Shown: positions 48,000-59,776 of the stretch, piece by piece
Layout of the letters: every line of letters begins with the position of its first letter
Position numbering within the stretch: the first letter of the stretch is position 1
Assembly: GCF_030253575.1 (NCBI RefSeq)
Contig: NC_080566.1
Span: forward strand, 9,185,501 to 9,249,500
DNA from: Rhododendron vialii
Taxonomy: Eukaryota > Streptophyta > Magnoliopsida > Ericales > Ericaceae
Reading direction: 5' to 3'
DNA length: 64,000 nucleotides
The notes under the pieces: model-generated
Told to the model about the DNA's origin: nothing
Databases searched by the model: none
Seen by the model: only the letters and a program-made list of their open reading frames with translations
Position numbers and translations under genes: made by a program

Positions 48000-49117
48000 C
48001 GTCACCGGGGACTCGGCTCTGGTTTCTTGCCCTCCAGGCCAGGCCGGTTTTGATAATTTGTGAATCTTTTTCGGGCCCACAACAATGATCAGAATCGTTC
48101 ATTTTTTAAAATTCGTCGAAAACATCGGCCATGACAAAAATCACATAGATCGGATACCGTTTTACATGGCTTTGAAATGCATTAATTTTGAAATAGAAAG
48201 ATGTGCAACACTGGGTTGTAACTCATTTAACACGGTTCACTTATTAGAGCTTGTTGAGAACACAGACTACTACGCCAAACATCACGTCTCTGATACCTAG
48301 GAATCTACGATTTTGAAATACGGTAAACTTTTGATAAGTGAACAGTTTCAATCATTATTGTGAATCAAAAAGAACTCACAAATTATATTAAGAACTCACA
48401 AATTATTAAAACTGAATAGCAAACTCAAGAGAAAGAATTAGACCAGAACCGAGTCCTGTCACTGGTGCCCCAAGCTCCTCTCCACCAGAGGATACATGTA
48501 CTTTTAATTGGGTCCCACCGTCGTTTTTATTAAGTCAATGGCCATAGGCATAGAATAATTTTCCCGTGGTGGTTTGGACCTTTGGCGGTATTGATGCCGC
48601 GCGAATCATTCGATTGGAGAAAGAATCGCAAAGTCGCATTCGTTCGTTAGAAACCACACATGAAAAGTAAGGAGGTTGTATCATAGAATTTTTATTTTTC
48701 CGACGGTCAAGATTTTCAGGCCGGTTTATGCACACCTCATTTAATTTTTTTTTTTGTCTGGTCAAAGATAGACCTTTCACGGTTGGACTGGAAAATTCGC
48801 AAGAAATTACTAGCATTAAGAATCGAATTCTGGTTAATTGTGTGAGGGGCAAACCCACAACGGGTCATTGTATCTAAAATTTGAATTGTATGCATATCTA
48901 TCAATGGATTTTCAATATCACTATATTAGAACGACTAAACACGCGTGTATCCTTTTTTAAGAAAATAAATTATCACTCAATAATTTACGTGAGTCACGAA
49001 GATTCATCTTTCATCTCTCTTTATTTGCTCACTTGACGGTAAGAAAAGCTTTCAAATTTCATCACATTCAAACTTTCTCTCTTATAAATATTTTGACATT
49101 TAATTTTAAAACTTTAA
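48000..49117. other. Intergenic spacer
   Basis: No gene. 48700-48860 shares words with 4080-4400 ('aattgtgt', 'ggtcaaag') and is probably a dispersed repeat. Confidence 0.45.
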
Positions 49118-49130
49118 CGGTAAGTATTAC

Positions 49131-49318
49131 TACTTCTTCTTTTTTGTCAATATTGTATATATCAGCGAAACGAGGGAATAGTAGTTAGAATGTTAGTCCA
49201 AAGGAGTTCAGAGGTTGTCTATAGCCCTGAACCCCGCCCACGCCTCTCGCGGGGCTCGGAACCACGCCTCCACTGAGGGAGGGTGGATGACTTGTCAACT
49301 GAAAAAGTTTGGCTGTCT
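49131..49318 (-). mobile_element. tRNA-derived SINE with 13-bp target duplication
   Basis: It is flanked on both sides by CGGTAAGTATTAC (49118-49130 and 49319-49331). On the minus strand it has a B-box-like 'GGTTCCGAGCCC', the same body as the SINE at 23.7 kb and the 3' end 'tatacaatattgac' before a short A tail. Confidence 0.88.
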
Positions 49319-49331
49319 CGGTAAGTATTAC

Positions 49332-52220
49332 ATCAGGGAACAATTTTTCTGGTGTGTAGCATGAGTATGTGCGTGTTACATAAAATGAGGTGATTTTGTC
49401 GAATTTTCTCAATGTTTCAAAATAAAATAGTTTTCGATGTAAAAGTTTTTCCATGTAAAATGATTAGCAAAAAACAAAAGTTTCGTTTTTATTTTCTGGT
49501 GTATGGTTGATAGTTTTAAAATGATGTATATATTATTACATACAAAATTTTATCTGTTTTTATGAGAAAGCACAGGGTTAAGTCATAGGTGGATGAGATT
49601 GGGGCTATGAGAGAGCTCAGTAAAGTAATGCAATTATTAGTCGAGCAGTGAAACCAAGTTCGAAAAATGATTGACCACCTTTTCAAGCGGAAATCATTTT
49701 CAACCATATGAAGTCAAATGTTGGGAGACAACTTTTTGGCTTTTCATTTTTCACTTTTTGTCTTTTTGACTTTTAGGATTATGATCAGAATGTATTTTGT
49801 ATTTAGTAGAGTGTTTGGATGATATGTGCAGAATGCATTTTGCAGTAGGAGTAGTGTTTGGAAGATATGGAATGAAAATGAATTATGGATTAATTTTTTG
49901 CTATATTGCCCCCGGTTATTAATAATGGTGTATAATGTATATAAATAATGTTTGGGCTCAATTTATTTAAAATTTAATTCCGAAATTCTGCCCCCGGTCA
50001 TGATTCATGAATTGGTGTCCCCCGTTTTTATTTTTAATTATATTTTTATTATTTCAATTATTGTTTGTTGTTACTTTTCCAAAACCATGGCAAAAATGGG
50101 AATTATCCAAAAAGAGAGAGGGTAGCCTTGTCTTTTTGGCATGGCTGAATTCAAAATTGTGAAAATGGAAATCCAAAAAGCTCCTATTTCCAGATTTTCT
50201 GTTTTGTTGTAGAAACAAGAAATTGCAAAATCCATTTTACCCAAAATCCATTTTCCCTCTTCCTCCCAAACACCCAAAATCCAAAAATGGGAATTGAAAA
50301 ATGTAAAACCATGCCTCCCAAACACCCCCTTAACTGATAAAATATTTTCCTGTCTTTTGCACAACCAAACACCAAAAAAAAGTAAAATATTTTTGAAGAA
50401 AATAATTTACGCCCAAACAAATGGAGCCGATACGATAATTAGGTTGAATTTTGACTAGATTAATTTTATTGACAATCTTATTCAATTTTCAGTTAACTAT
50501 TTTTAGTTTTTCATCATAATTTTTATGTCACATCATTCATCTCGATGAGAAGAATAATGTTGAAAAAAATCAGTTGCTCTATAAACACAAAAAGATTGAC
50601 CTTTTCGAATGTTTTCCATCATTAGCGATTAATCTAAAAAAATTGATCCGAACCTAACAAAAATTAAGTGGAAATAAACAAAAAAAAAAGACCATGACAA
50701 AAAAGATTCAAAATTTTATCCCGAAGGACACCTTAATTCTCTGCACTCCACTCTCACATGATCCTTATGTTGCAAGATTTGAGCAGTTCATTTTGTAGTA
50801 TGTTCAAGAATCATAAAAAAATATATGAAATTAATCGAACATGAGCATGAACTTGTTCTAATTGCATTGGTCATTAGAGAAAAAAATGGTCAGTCAATCT
50901 TTGAAATTTTTTTTTTACGAGAGTAATGGTTATTAAGTACTCTTGGCGACCTTCTCCACGACACATTGGCGTGGAAGTCGAACACTTTATCGTGGAGTCC
51001 AACCAAGGGCGATCCCACGGGGGGATCTGCACAATTTCAAATATTCTAGTATATTGTACTAATTTTTAGGTTAATTAATAAAAAATTTATGGAATTAGTC
51101 CGTGTAAGTCCCTTGAGTGGAAAAAATTTCTATACGTGCATGGGGTAATTCATTTGTGTTTTGTGTATAAAATTAGACGACAGCTACGCATATACACACT
51201 ATACATCTCTCCTTCGGACCTCGCAAGTAGCAATATATGCTTATAGAATATATTTTTATTATGCATATGAAAATACACATGATTCGATCGGGTCAATGCT
51301 AAACACAAATCCTCTATCCGCCACTGAGTCCAACTATGGTAAGGAAGGGTCTCATTTGCATGGTGTGGGAGGGAAGGAAACAAAAGCTTAGAAGAATGGG
51401 ATTGAGATGTCTGCAACAGAAGAATGGGATTGGGATGTCAGCTACGCATATACACACTATATCATCTCTTCTTCCGTTTTTGGTTTTGTAATTTTCGATC
51501 ACTCATTTACGAGGTAGCTTTGCCCAGCGACCTCTCAAATGGGCCGCTGAACAAGGATTGGGCGACTCTGGAACTTCATGGCCTATGCCCATCTTTCACG
51601 GTTTATCAAGATCTAATGGGATGCAGGAGCCAAGTAGGGAGGATGGAAACCACAAGTGTACACAAGAAATAATAACCTTCTTTTGTACTTCGAATTTTGA
51701 AAAGTCCGTTTACAAAGAAGGGGGACCGGTCAGCTGTTGAAGGAAGAGCAGTCGCTGAAAACTAATTTACTCCCACAGTCCCACTCGTACTCCTACGGGT
51801 TTACTTAAATTCGCTGATTTGATTTATCGCTGGAGATGTTCTTTTTCTGTGGTTATTACCTTCTGTCATTTGGAGTCAAAAACTTCTCTAGCTGTTGTCG
51901 TTATCAGTTTCCATCGTATATGGAACAAGTCTCCCTTCTACATGTTTCAACTACTGCAATGTTCTTCCTTACTGCATCCATAGTTTCCGGTGTATTTGCT
52001 AGAAAGTATTCTTTGTAACCGCATCGATGGCTATAGCCGACTATTCTTTCAGGCATGCCACCTATTCTTGCTGTGTGTCAGTCATCTTCTTGAGACTTCA
52101 TGCAGAACAGCCTAGAGTTCTTACCTATGATGCACAAACACGAATACGGATACAGACACAGACACAAACACGAAAATTTTAAAAAAAAGAGACATGGACA
52201 CAATAGGGACATGCCATGTG
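49332..52220. other. Intergenic spacer
   Basis: 49783-50340 is the second copy of the dispersed repeat at 334-860. 51300-52050 is less AT-rich than its surroundings and has short open frames on both strands, but none shows a recognisable domain; it could be a decayed gene or a transcript end. 'agaatgggattg' is duplicated at 51392 and 51421, and 'cagctacgcatatacacact' at 51181 and 51439. 52120-52210 is part of a repeat with many 'gacacagacac' words. Confidence 0.45.
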
Positions 52221-52228
52221 TATATTTA

Positions 52229-52542
52229 GGGGCGCAGCCCTTTATTTTCTCAAATAACCTACTACATTTCGGTAAATAGTTGTTGAAAATTATACATAAT
52301 ATTTCGGTAAATAGCTGTTAAAAACAAGATTATATTCGGTAACTACATGTCGAAAATATGTTCAACTTTCGGTAAACAACTGCCGAACATACATTTTCGG
52401 TAAATAACTATTGAAAAAAATATTATATTTTGGTAATTGAATGCTGAAAATATATCTCAATTTCGGTAACTAACTGTCGAGTATAATTGAAAATTTTTAA
52501 CGGGCTATGGGAGAAAATAAAGGGCTGCGAATAGCAGCGCCC
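52229..52542. mobile_element. MITE with 8-bp target duplication, built of seven hairpin units
   Basis: It is flanked by TATATTTA at 52221-52228 and 52543-52550, an 8-bp duplication as made by hAT elements. The ends are GGGGCGCAGCCC on the left and GCAGCGCCC on the right, and a longer inverted match 'gcagccctttattttctc' lies just inside. The interior has seven units of about 33 bp, starting near 52267, 52301, 52334, 52367, 52395, 52428 and 52461. Each begins TTCGGTAA or a variant and ends with a variant of TGCCGAA, so each is itself a small inverted repeat. It is non-coding. Confidence 0.82.
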
Positions 52543-52900
52543 TATATTTATTTATATATTTAAGTAATAACAGTTTGACTCCTAAAAATTTGTAAAAAAA
52601 TTATAGTTTAAACCCCCATTTTTTTAAAAGATTACAATTTTTTTCCCTAAGTTTTTAAAAGAAATTACAATATGACCCTTAATTTTTTTTAAATTATAGT
52701 CTAACCTCTGTCATGTCCCCATCAGTGTCTCGTTGTGTCCCCAGCCGTGTCTCCAACAAAAATTTAAGTTAATTTATTGGACACGCCATGTGTCCTACGC
52801 GTGTCCCTGCGTCCGGACACTTTGACCTCTAAACAAGGTTGTTAAATCGTGAATCATATCGAGAATCGCAATGCCCTGTTATCGAATTGTGAATCGTATC

Positions 52901-55900
52901 TGTAACGTCCCGAAAATTCAGAGACATTAAAAAAAGATTGAAAAGAGATTTCGAATTAGTTTTCCATTTCGAAGCATTTAAAATTTCAAAAGTCTTGTCA
53001 ATTCCAATCAAATCACAATATATCAACCTTAAAGAATTTTGTCAAATTCTCTTACTGTATATTATCAAAACAATTATTTGAAATTACAACTAGGGGTGTA
53101 ACCAGAGTTCAATAATATCTTCTTCAGTCAATGTCAAATCATTCTTTGTCTACGCTCATTCTGTTCTGTCTTCAGTACTTGGCGTTCGAGTTACCAGGGC
53201 AACATAGTACCGTGAGAGATGACGCTCAGTAGCTAAAACCCACCCGAAATCCATAACTTACAAGCAATAGGATAAACAATTGAAATGCATTAAAAGTAAC
53301 ATAAAAAGAGAACAATTAATCATTTCATTACTATTCTTCAACATATGTGCAATCTCGGATCTTATCCACAAATTCGTTCCTACTCTTAACCTCCGGCACA
53401 AATTCGTTCTTACTCTTAACCTCCAGCGTAAGACATTGGAGTGGTCTGACTCCCCCTTTCCAGATCCGGATGAAAGATACCTAAGTTATGTACTCGGGTA
53501 TCCCATCCGCGACCATAAGCTTGGATAAAACTTCATCGGATAAGCACGCGAGCACAGCTAGCCCAATTTTATGACACATGCACAATACCTCCCTTATGAC
53601 CCGTCCTAACATCCGAGAGCCGATCACCACCATGCTATACCCAGGGTTCGTAAATCAACACTTTCAACAAATCATCCACCAATCAGACTTTTCCTTGGGT
53701 TTCAAAACCGGATTGCCCATAATCCAAAATCGCAATCTCTCACATTATTCCATTTTTCATTAATCCTATTTTCACGTGTAACACCCCCAAATTTTGGGTA
53801 CGTTAATAAGACATTTTATTATAAAAAGAGAGTCTGGCTCATTATTAAATCATCAACAAAGGGTACATTTATTCAACAAGGGGGAAAGCTAGGGTTCCTA
53901 ACTAGTGCTCCGTCTGCTCTTCCATCCTAGCGAGCTCCTCAGCTCCAAAAGCCTCCAAGGTGTACTGTTCATCTTGATAATCTACAAGGTTTGATACATT
54001 ATACTAGCGTCGCCACCGATATAATATGTCAGGGTCACCAAAGGTAACACCATGAGCTTAAAAAGCTCAATAGAATAATTTAAACCCACTAACCCTTAAC
54101 TTACAAACAATAGAAATTATACAACAGACAGTAACAATAACACATCCACATTCGATATTCAACTATCGTTGGTGTCCATGATTTTTTGTGTTTCTCCTAC
54201 GCGACTCATCGTTGACCGTGTCACCATTTTCTACTTTTCTTTTTCCAAATCAACGTTTCCAAAATTTGTGTTTAACACACCCAACCTCGGTTCCGCCGCT
54301 CCGGGTTTTCGAGTATCCGCACAATGGTTCCACCACTCCGGGTTCCCATTGGCACACAATTACATTGGCACCTCTCCGCGGTAATCAAGCCACACACCTT
54401 ACCTCGGTTCCACCGCTCCGGGTTTCCGGATATCCGCACAATGGTTCCGTCGCTCCGAGTTCCCATTGGCACACACACACACTCCCAACTCACATAATGC
54501 CACCAAAATTGGTCATTATATAGTTTCAAAATATTTCCTTCTTCGAACACTTTTTTCCTTGTTAACCACACCTTAGGTGTCATGTTTCTAACTTTCTTGA
54601 TTTCGGTGTCTCGTTTTTATGCATAGACTCCGCGGTAGGACTTTCCACATAAGGAATCATAAAGCATTCATTGAAATCTTGAAATTAAACTAGCAAGATC
54701 ATCCAATTCTATATTATTTAGCATGCTCAAAACATAAGTTAACGAGTTCAACATACTCCCCATCCTTTTCATTATTTCTAGAAAACACCTTTCAAGTATT
54801 TCATAAAATTCTAACATTTTAAGTAACAGATAACTTTATACACTTATGATAGATAACCTTAACAGTCAACAGATAACCTTATATACTTATGACAGATAAC
54901 TTTAACAATCAACAATTAACCTTATATACTTAGAGAAAACGGTTAAGATATTTGAATTAAAGACATTCTACTTTTCAACATACGATTCTATACAATACGT
55001 AGAGTTAGTAGGCTAGGGATTCTACTTATACTTAGAGATAGGAGTAAGAATATCCTACATGATCGTAATGTCATTTCAAGATTTTTTGTAAAACAAGCTT
55101 GCTAATTATTCCTAATGCTTTAACTTGCCTTATCATAAACAAAAATAACTAAAGTTATACTAGGGAGAATGAGTAGAGATTTATCTACCTTGATCCGAAA
55201 CTAGTCGGGGCCGAATAAGCTAGTTGGAAGTTTTCTACGAGGTGGTGAAACTCGCAAATCTGAACCAAATTTTGGATGGCAGTAACTCGGTCAATATTTG
55301 GCCGAATATGATTGTTCTTAAGTCGAAATTGAAGCTCTCGAAGTGCTCTACAACTTTCGTGAAGGAAGTTGATCCTAGAAACTACTTTAGGTAGGAGAAA
55401 AATGGTGATAAAGGAAGAGACAGTATGCTGTCTAGAAATGAAAATCCGAGATTTTTACTGAACTTCGGATGCTAATATCTTTGTCATTTCTTCACCGATT
55501 GGGGTGGTTCTTGGGTCTAACTTGAAGGTCTCGAAGTGCTCTACAACTTTCCCGAAGGGAGTTGATTCTAAAAACTACTTTAAGCAGGAGAAAAATGGAG
55601 ATTTATGAAGGGCAGTAGGCTGTCTAGAAATGGAAATGGTTTCTAGAGAGAAGTGAGAGCAAAGGAGTGAAGGTGTGAGTTGAAACTTGAAGTGAGCTTG
55701 CTATTTATAGGCAAAAGTCTTGGCTTCCTCTCCCTCCATATGGCCGGCCCCCCTCCCTCTCCCTTTTTCCATGAATTTTGCTCCATTGAGTTGTCATTTC
55801 ATGCCTTTCAATCATACCATGCCTTCCATGACTTGTCACTTCCATTTGTAGGCCAAATCTTAGGCCATAATGAAGGGTTTTTGACTAGTCTAGTCCTAAA

Positions 55901-57155
55901 AAGAGGTTGCTTGTAAGAAAGAACATAATCATGGGCTAGCTTTGTACTTTGGAAGACTAGAATGAGTTGGCATGTAGTAAATAGGCTTAGCGCTATTAAG
56001 GTTGCTTGTGTAAGTGTCCAAAACACACCACACACGCCTCTCTCTCCCTCTCATTCGGCCTCTCCTCTCTCTCTCTCTCTCCCTGGTACATATCTATATG
56101 TGTGTCTAGGAAAGTAAGTCTAGGATTATTAGGTTTAAGGCTAAAATCCTAGGGTTGCATGCATGCATGGCTAGGTTAACTAGTTTTGGAAGTAAAATGA
56201 TGAGATTCTTTGGCCCATGATTTTGTATGGTCAAATCAAAGCTTTATTGGCAACTTAATAATCAATGACCAATGGTCAAAAATTTCCTTAGCATTTATGG
56301 ACCAAAGGGTAAGATGACAAGTATGGGCTTGAATGACTTGTCATGGGGCATAATGATTAGCCCTAAAAGTCTAAGGGTTCAATTAGGGTTCGGGGAGGTT
56401 CAAAAGGCTCCAAGATGGTCAAAAGGGTCCATCTAGGGTTAGGAAATTGTAACTAGGTGGATTGATAGTTCGGTTTCTCTAACCAATTGGTTGGATGCTA
56501 ATTCTACTTGCCAAGTAGGATTTCTAGCTAAGAAATATAATTTAAAGATTTTATCTAACTCGTTAGGAAAATATACAAGTGCTTTTATAAGCATACTTGT
56601 CCATAGAAAATGACTAGATTGCTCAGCGTGAAAGATATAATTTTATAAGTCTCAAATCTAATTATGACGAATTATTAAAATAAAAAAGAAATTTTTAGTA
56701 GCAAATCCAAGTAATTAAAATAAAATTTAAATATTTAACGAAATTTTTATTTACCAAAAATCAGGGTCGTTACATCACGTCTAAGTGATAACTCTACACA
56801 TCGCAACCAACCTCGGGAACCTATTTGTCCAATCTACAAACACAATAAAAGATCACATGATTCAACATTCCAACTAAAAATACTAAATGCTAATAACATG
56901 TAAGCATGCGATAAAATTAATCATGCAATAAAACTAATCATGTGATAAAATTAATCATGCGATTAAAACAAACTAAAATTAATCATGCGATTAAAACAAA
57001 CTAATCATGCGATAAAACTAATCCTATTTCTCTTTTCTTTTTCACCACTAAAGTCCTATGTTTCCTCTTAATCACCTCGGGGTATTAACAGGATTAGAAC
57101 CGAACCGAAACTAATTAACCTCGAGGCTTAATATTAACTTTTATTACTCAAGGTT
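52901..57155 (-). mobile_element. Old LTR, family alpha, copy 2, interrupted by a beta solo LTR
   Basis: It begins TGTAACGTCCCG at 52901, the counterpart of the end of copy 1 at 28375. The parts 52901-53776 and 56780-57155 together are collinear with the reverse complement of 26540-28375. The 2,998-bp beta LTR sits between them, and the young gamma element cuts it off at 57156. 57000 and nearby hold short 'aatcatgcgataaaa' repeats. The orientation is inferred from the comparison and the usual LTR ends. Confidence 0.75.
53777..56774 (-). mobile_element. Solo LTR, family beta (2,998 bp) with 5-bp target duplication
   Basis: It starts TGTAACACCCCC and ends GGTCGTTACA, and is flanked by TCACG on both sides (53772-53776 and 56775-56779). 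There is no internal region, primer site or polypurine tract, so it is a solo LTR left by recombination between two LTRs. The related alpha copy at 27.5 kb preserves the uninterrupted site. The right end matches 1-333 of the window. The interior has two local duplications: a 118-bp period block at 54284-54478 ('ctccgggt' and 'atccgcacaatggttcc' words) and a roughly 180-bp period block at 55315-55640 ('tctcgaagtgctctacaact'). Confidence 0.9.
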
Positions 57156-57832
57156 TGTCACGCCCTCGATTTTCAACATAATTAAGTAATACATTTCAAT
57201 AAAAGAGAAACCTCGCATATCATATACGTTACCCAAATGAGTTTCCCACCTGTTTAATTTACAAACAAGTCCTTAAGTTTAGATAATTACAACTTTAGTC
57301 AAAAGAAAATTCAGTAATAATTAGTTACAAAACCACCTTTAACAAAATGAGATCTTCACAAAGATGACGAAATAACCAGTGATGTCAGCTTCCAAAAGTC
57401 TTTTACTGTCAAGCACATAATGCATGCAATCTATTGCCCGGCATCAGAACCTGAAAAGAAAGATTTGGTTGAGCTACACTAGCCCAGTAGAAAATTCTAA
57501 ACTCAAGCTATATGCAATTTGAATGAACCATGCACCGAGAATGAATGAGTACTGACAGATACGCCTATACCACAAATGACTACCAACAAGCTGCGAATTA
57601 TCGCCTAAGAGTCCTAGACTTCACATCAATGTCACTAGCCGTTTACTTCTTTAACTAGTTACATTATTAAACTCACGTCATCTCACACTTGTCTATAATC
57701 AAATCAAAACATCTTATTATTCTCCGTATGATAGTACAATCTTTCTCGTGTCCACATTGATCTTCATTAAATCCCTTAATTGCAAAACCTTTCTTTTCCT
57801 TTAATCCGGTATTTCCCATCAAATAATCACTA

Positions 57833-58057
57833 GGGTCACCTCGGGTCTAGTTCCCTCGAGCGCAGGGTCACCCCGAGTCTTTTCCCTCAATAACAATAAT
57901 CAGGTGGGGTCACCTTGGGTCTAGTTCCCTCGAGCGCAGGGTCACCCCAAGTCTTTTCCTCCAATAATATGAATCAGTTGGGTCACCTCGGGTCTAGTTC
58001 CCTCGAGCGCAGGGTCACCCCGAGTCTTTTCCCTCAATAACGACCACTTGGGTCACC
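57833..58057. repeat. Tandem repeat inside the gamma LTR, about 73-bp period
   Basis: Units start with 'gggtcacc' at 57833, 57907 and 57980, with a partial one at 58050. Each holds 'ggtctagttccctcgagcgc' and 'agggtcacccc'. The same array is present in the right LTR at 63630-63854. Confidence 0.9.
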
Positions 58058-58774
58058 TTTCACACTTTTCACAATCGACATCATTTCATAATCAATTTCA
58101 TCATCCCTTTGACGGTTATACCACTGAAATTTAATTAATCATTACGTGATTCCACAATTGGACACATTTATGCCTCCTCTTTGTTTACATACCCGCATCT
58201 TACATGACGTACTAGGCCCATACATAAAATCCTACAATACTCTGTCCATTAGTTATTTACTTTCATTCTGCTTCCCATTTTCACAAACATCCATTCATTC
58301 AATTGAATCCAAAGACCATTTAATCAATCACATGGTAATATAAGACCAACAATCTACCATATCGCATATACTCAAATACACACGTCCTCACCGTACCCCT
58401 ATGTACATTTCCCGTACCTTCGCACACCACATATCAACCCACGACTAGACTCTACGATGCCCGATTATCTAGTTTCTATACTCGGAGTCCGTAAAAGAAC
58501 GTACTAAAGGAATCTAAGAATTTTATGAGTCGAGAGAGAGAACGGATTGCACTACTACTCGTCGAATCCCTAGACATGTTCGCTCTAGTCCATTGAATGC
58601 CACTCTAAGTCAGAAACGAGTAATACTCGCCAAAACACTTGGAAGGATGCGTAAACAATCCCATTAAAGTCAATGAAAAGCTTCGACATGCGAGTTGAAA
58701 GATATATGGAAGCAGCTGAAAGATACTGCAGCAGCTCAAGAAAGCAGCTGAAAGCAGCTCAAACTCCTAATCTC

Positions 58775-59173
58775 CTACCGGTAGGCAGGCAAGTCCTACC
58801 GGTAGAACTTGAAAACAAAAGGGCCAACATCTGAACAAAGCCGCTTGACCTACCGGTAGGTAAAAAGTTCCTACCGGTAGAAGCACTTGACCTACCGGTA
58901 GGTGAGAAGTTCCTACCGGTAGAAATTGGGAACAGAAAGGTCAACAGTTGAACGACATAATTTTTGTACTTGACCTACCGGTAGGTAATGAATTCCTACC
59001 GGTAGGAATCGAATTCGTTGAGCAGCTTTTGAGCTGCTGCTGTACGTTTGAGCTGGTTACGAAGGAATTTCTCAATCGTTCTACCGGTAGGTGAAGAGTT
59101 CCTACCGGTAGGGAATCGATTTTCTGGTAAAGTAACGACGTTCTACCGGTAGAAAGGACGGGCCTACCGGTAG
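58775..59173. repeat. Array of twelve CTACCGGTAG palindromes in six 21-bp pairs
   Basis: The perfect 10-bp palindrome CTACCGGTAG starts at 58775, 58796, 58850, 58871, 58892, 58913, 58975, 58996, 59081, 59102, 59143 and 59164. These form six pairs whose members are always 21 bp apart, while the gaps between pairs vary (54, 21, 62, 85 and 41 bp start to start). In most pairs the first member is CCTACCGGTAGG. The spacers inside pairs differ in sequence, so this is not a simple tandem repeat. The block lies in the LTR and is non-coding. Confidence 0.95.
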
Positions 59174-59763
59174 GAATCCAGGAAAAACAGACAATTCTGA
59201 CAGCAACTACGAATTTTCAATCCAAACTTAAACACGACATTACAAGCACGATTCATGCACCAAATCACTCATAAAACATATAAAGAGAGGTAGAATTCCC
59301 TACCTCAAGTCGAGAAGCGAAACCCACGCAATTTGAGTAAGCCCTAGCTTCCGGAACCTCAAAATCAGTTGAATACTCCTCTCCGAGCTAGACCCAACTG
59401 AATACACGCTCAAGACCACGTACGGAGGGTGGAATGGAGGTCAATCTTCATGAGTTTTGAGAGTGGAGGTTGATTGGAGTTGATTTTGAGTGGGAGTGGA
59501 GGAGAGCCGAGAGAGAGATATGTGAGAGTTAGAGAGAGAGCCGAGAGATAGAAATGAGAAAGAGGAAAGCATTCCTCTGGGAATAATAGAGGTGGGGGAA
59601 ATAATCCCATGCCCTCACACCACACACTCACACATGCACCTCTCATCTATTTACCTTTATATCCTTCCACAAATGCGTCAATCCATATATCCATACCGTT
59701 TATCTCGACAAGCCGTACAGTTATATAAAAAAAAAATATAGGCCTAAAATACGGGTCTCTACA

Positions 59764-59776
59764 CCCTACCCTCCTT
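59764..59776 (-). other. Polypurine tract of the gamma element
   Basis: On the minus strand the sequence AAGGAGGGTAGGG lies directly before the TGTAGAGACC start of the 3' LTR, the position of the plus-strand primer in LTR retrotransposons. Confidence 0.8.

Larger units (their letters stand above)
57156..59763 (-). repeat. Gamma LTR, 3' copy (2,608 bp)
   Basis: On the minus strand it starts TGTAGAGACC and ends GGGCGTGACA. It contains a three-unit tandem repeat (57833-58057) and the CTACCGGTAG array (58775-59173), and a GA-rich block near 59480-59570. Every base I compared of 57156-58203 equals the visible right LTR. Confidence 0.92.

Noticed and set aside
54169..54583. Frames of 71, 111 and 103 aa in the beta LTR
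   Set aside because: They translate the 118-bp-period duplication on both strands and lack any domain.
53761..56779. A full LTR retrotransposon made of 52901-57155
   Set aside because: The flanking parts join to match the alpha LTR at 27 kb, and the inner block has its own TCACG duplication, so this is one LTR inserted in another and not an element with two LTRs.
58759..58944. 61 aa minus-strand frame with repeated 'STGRNF.PTGRSS'
   Set aside because: The repeat is the translation of the CTACCGGTAG palindromes in the LTR, not a protein.
58775..59173. CRISPR-like reading of the regularly spaced palindromes
   Set aside because: Repeats are only 10 bp, spacing between pairs is irregular and the setting is a plant LTR, so a CRISPR array is excluded.
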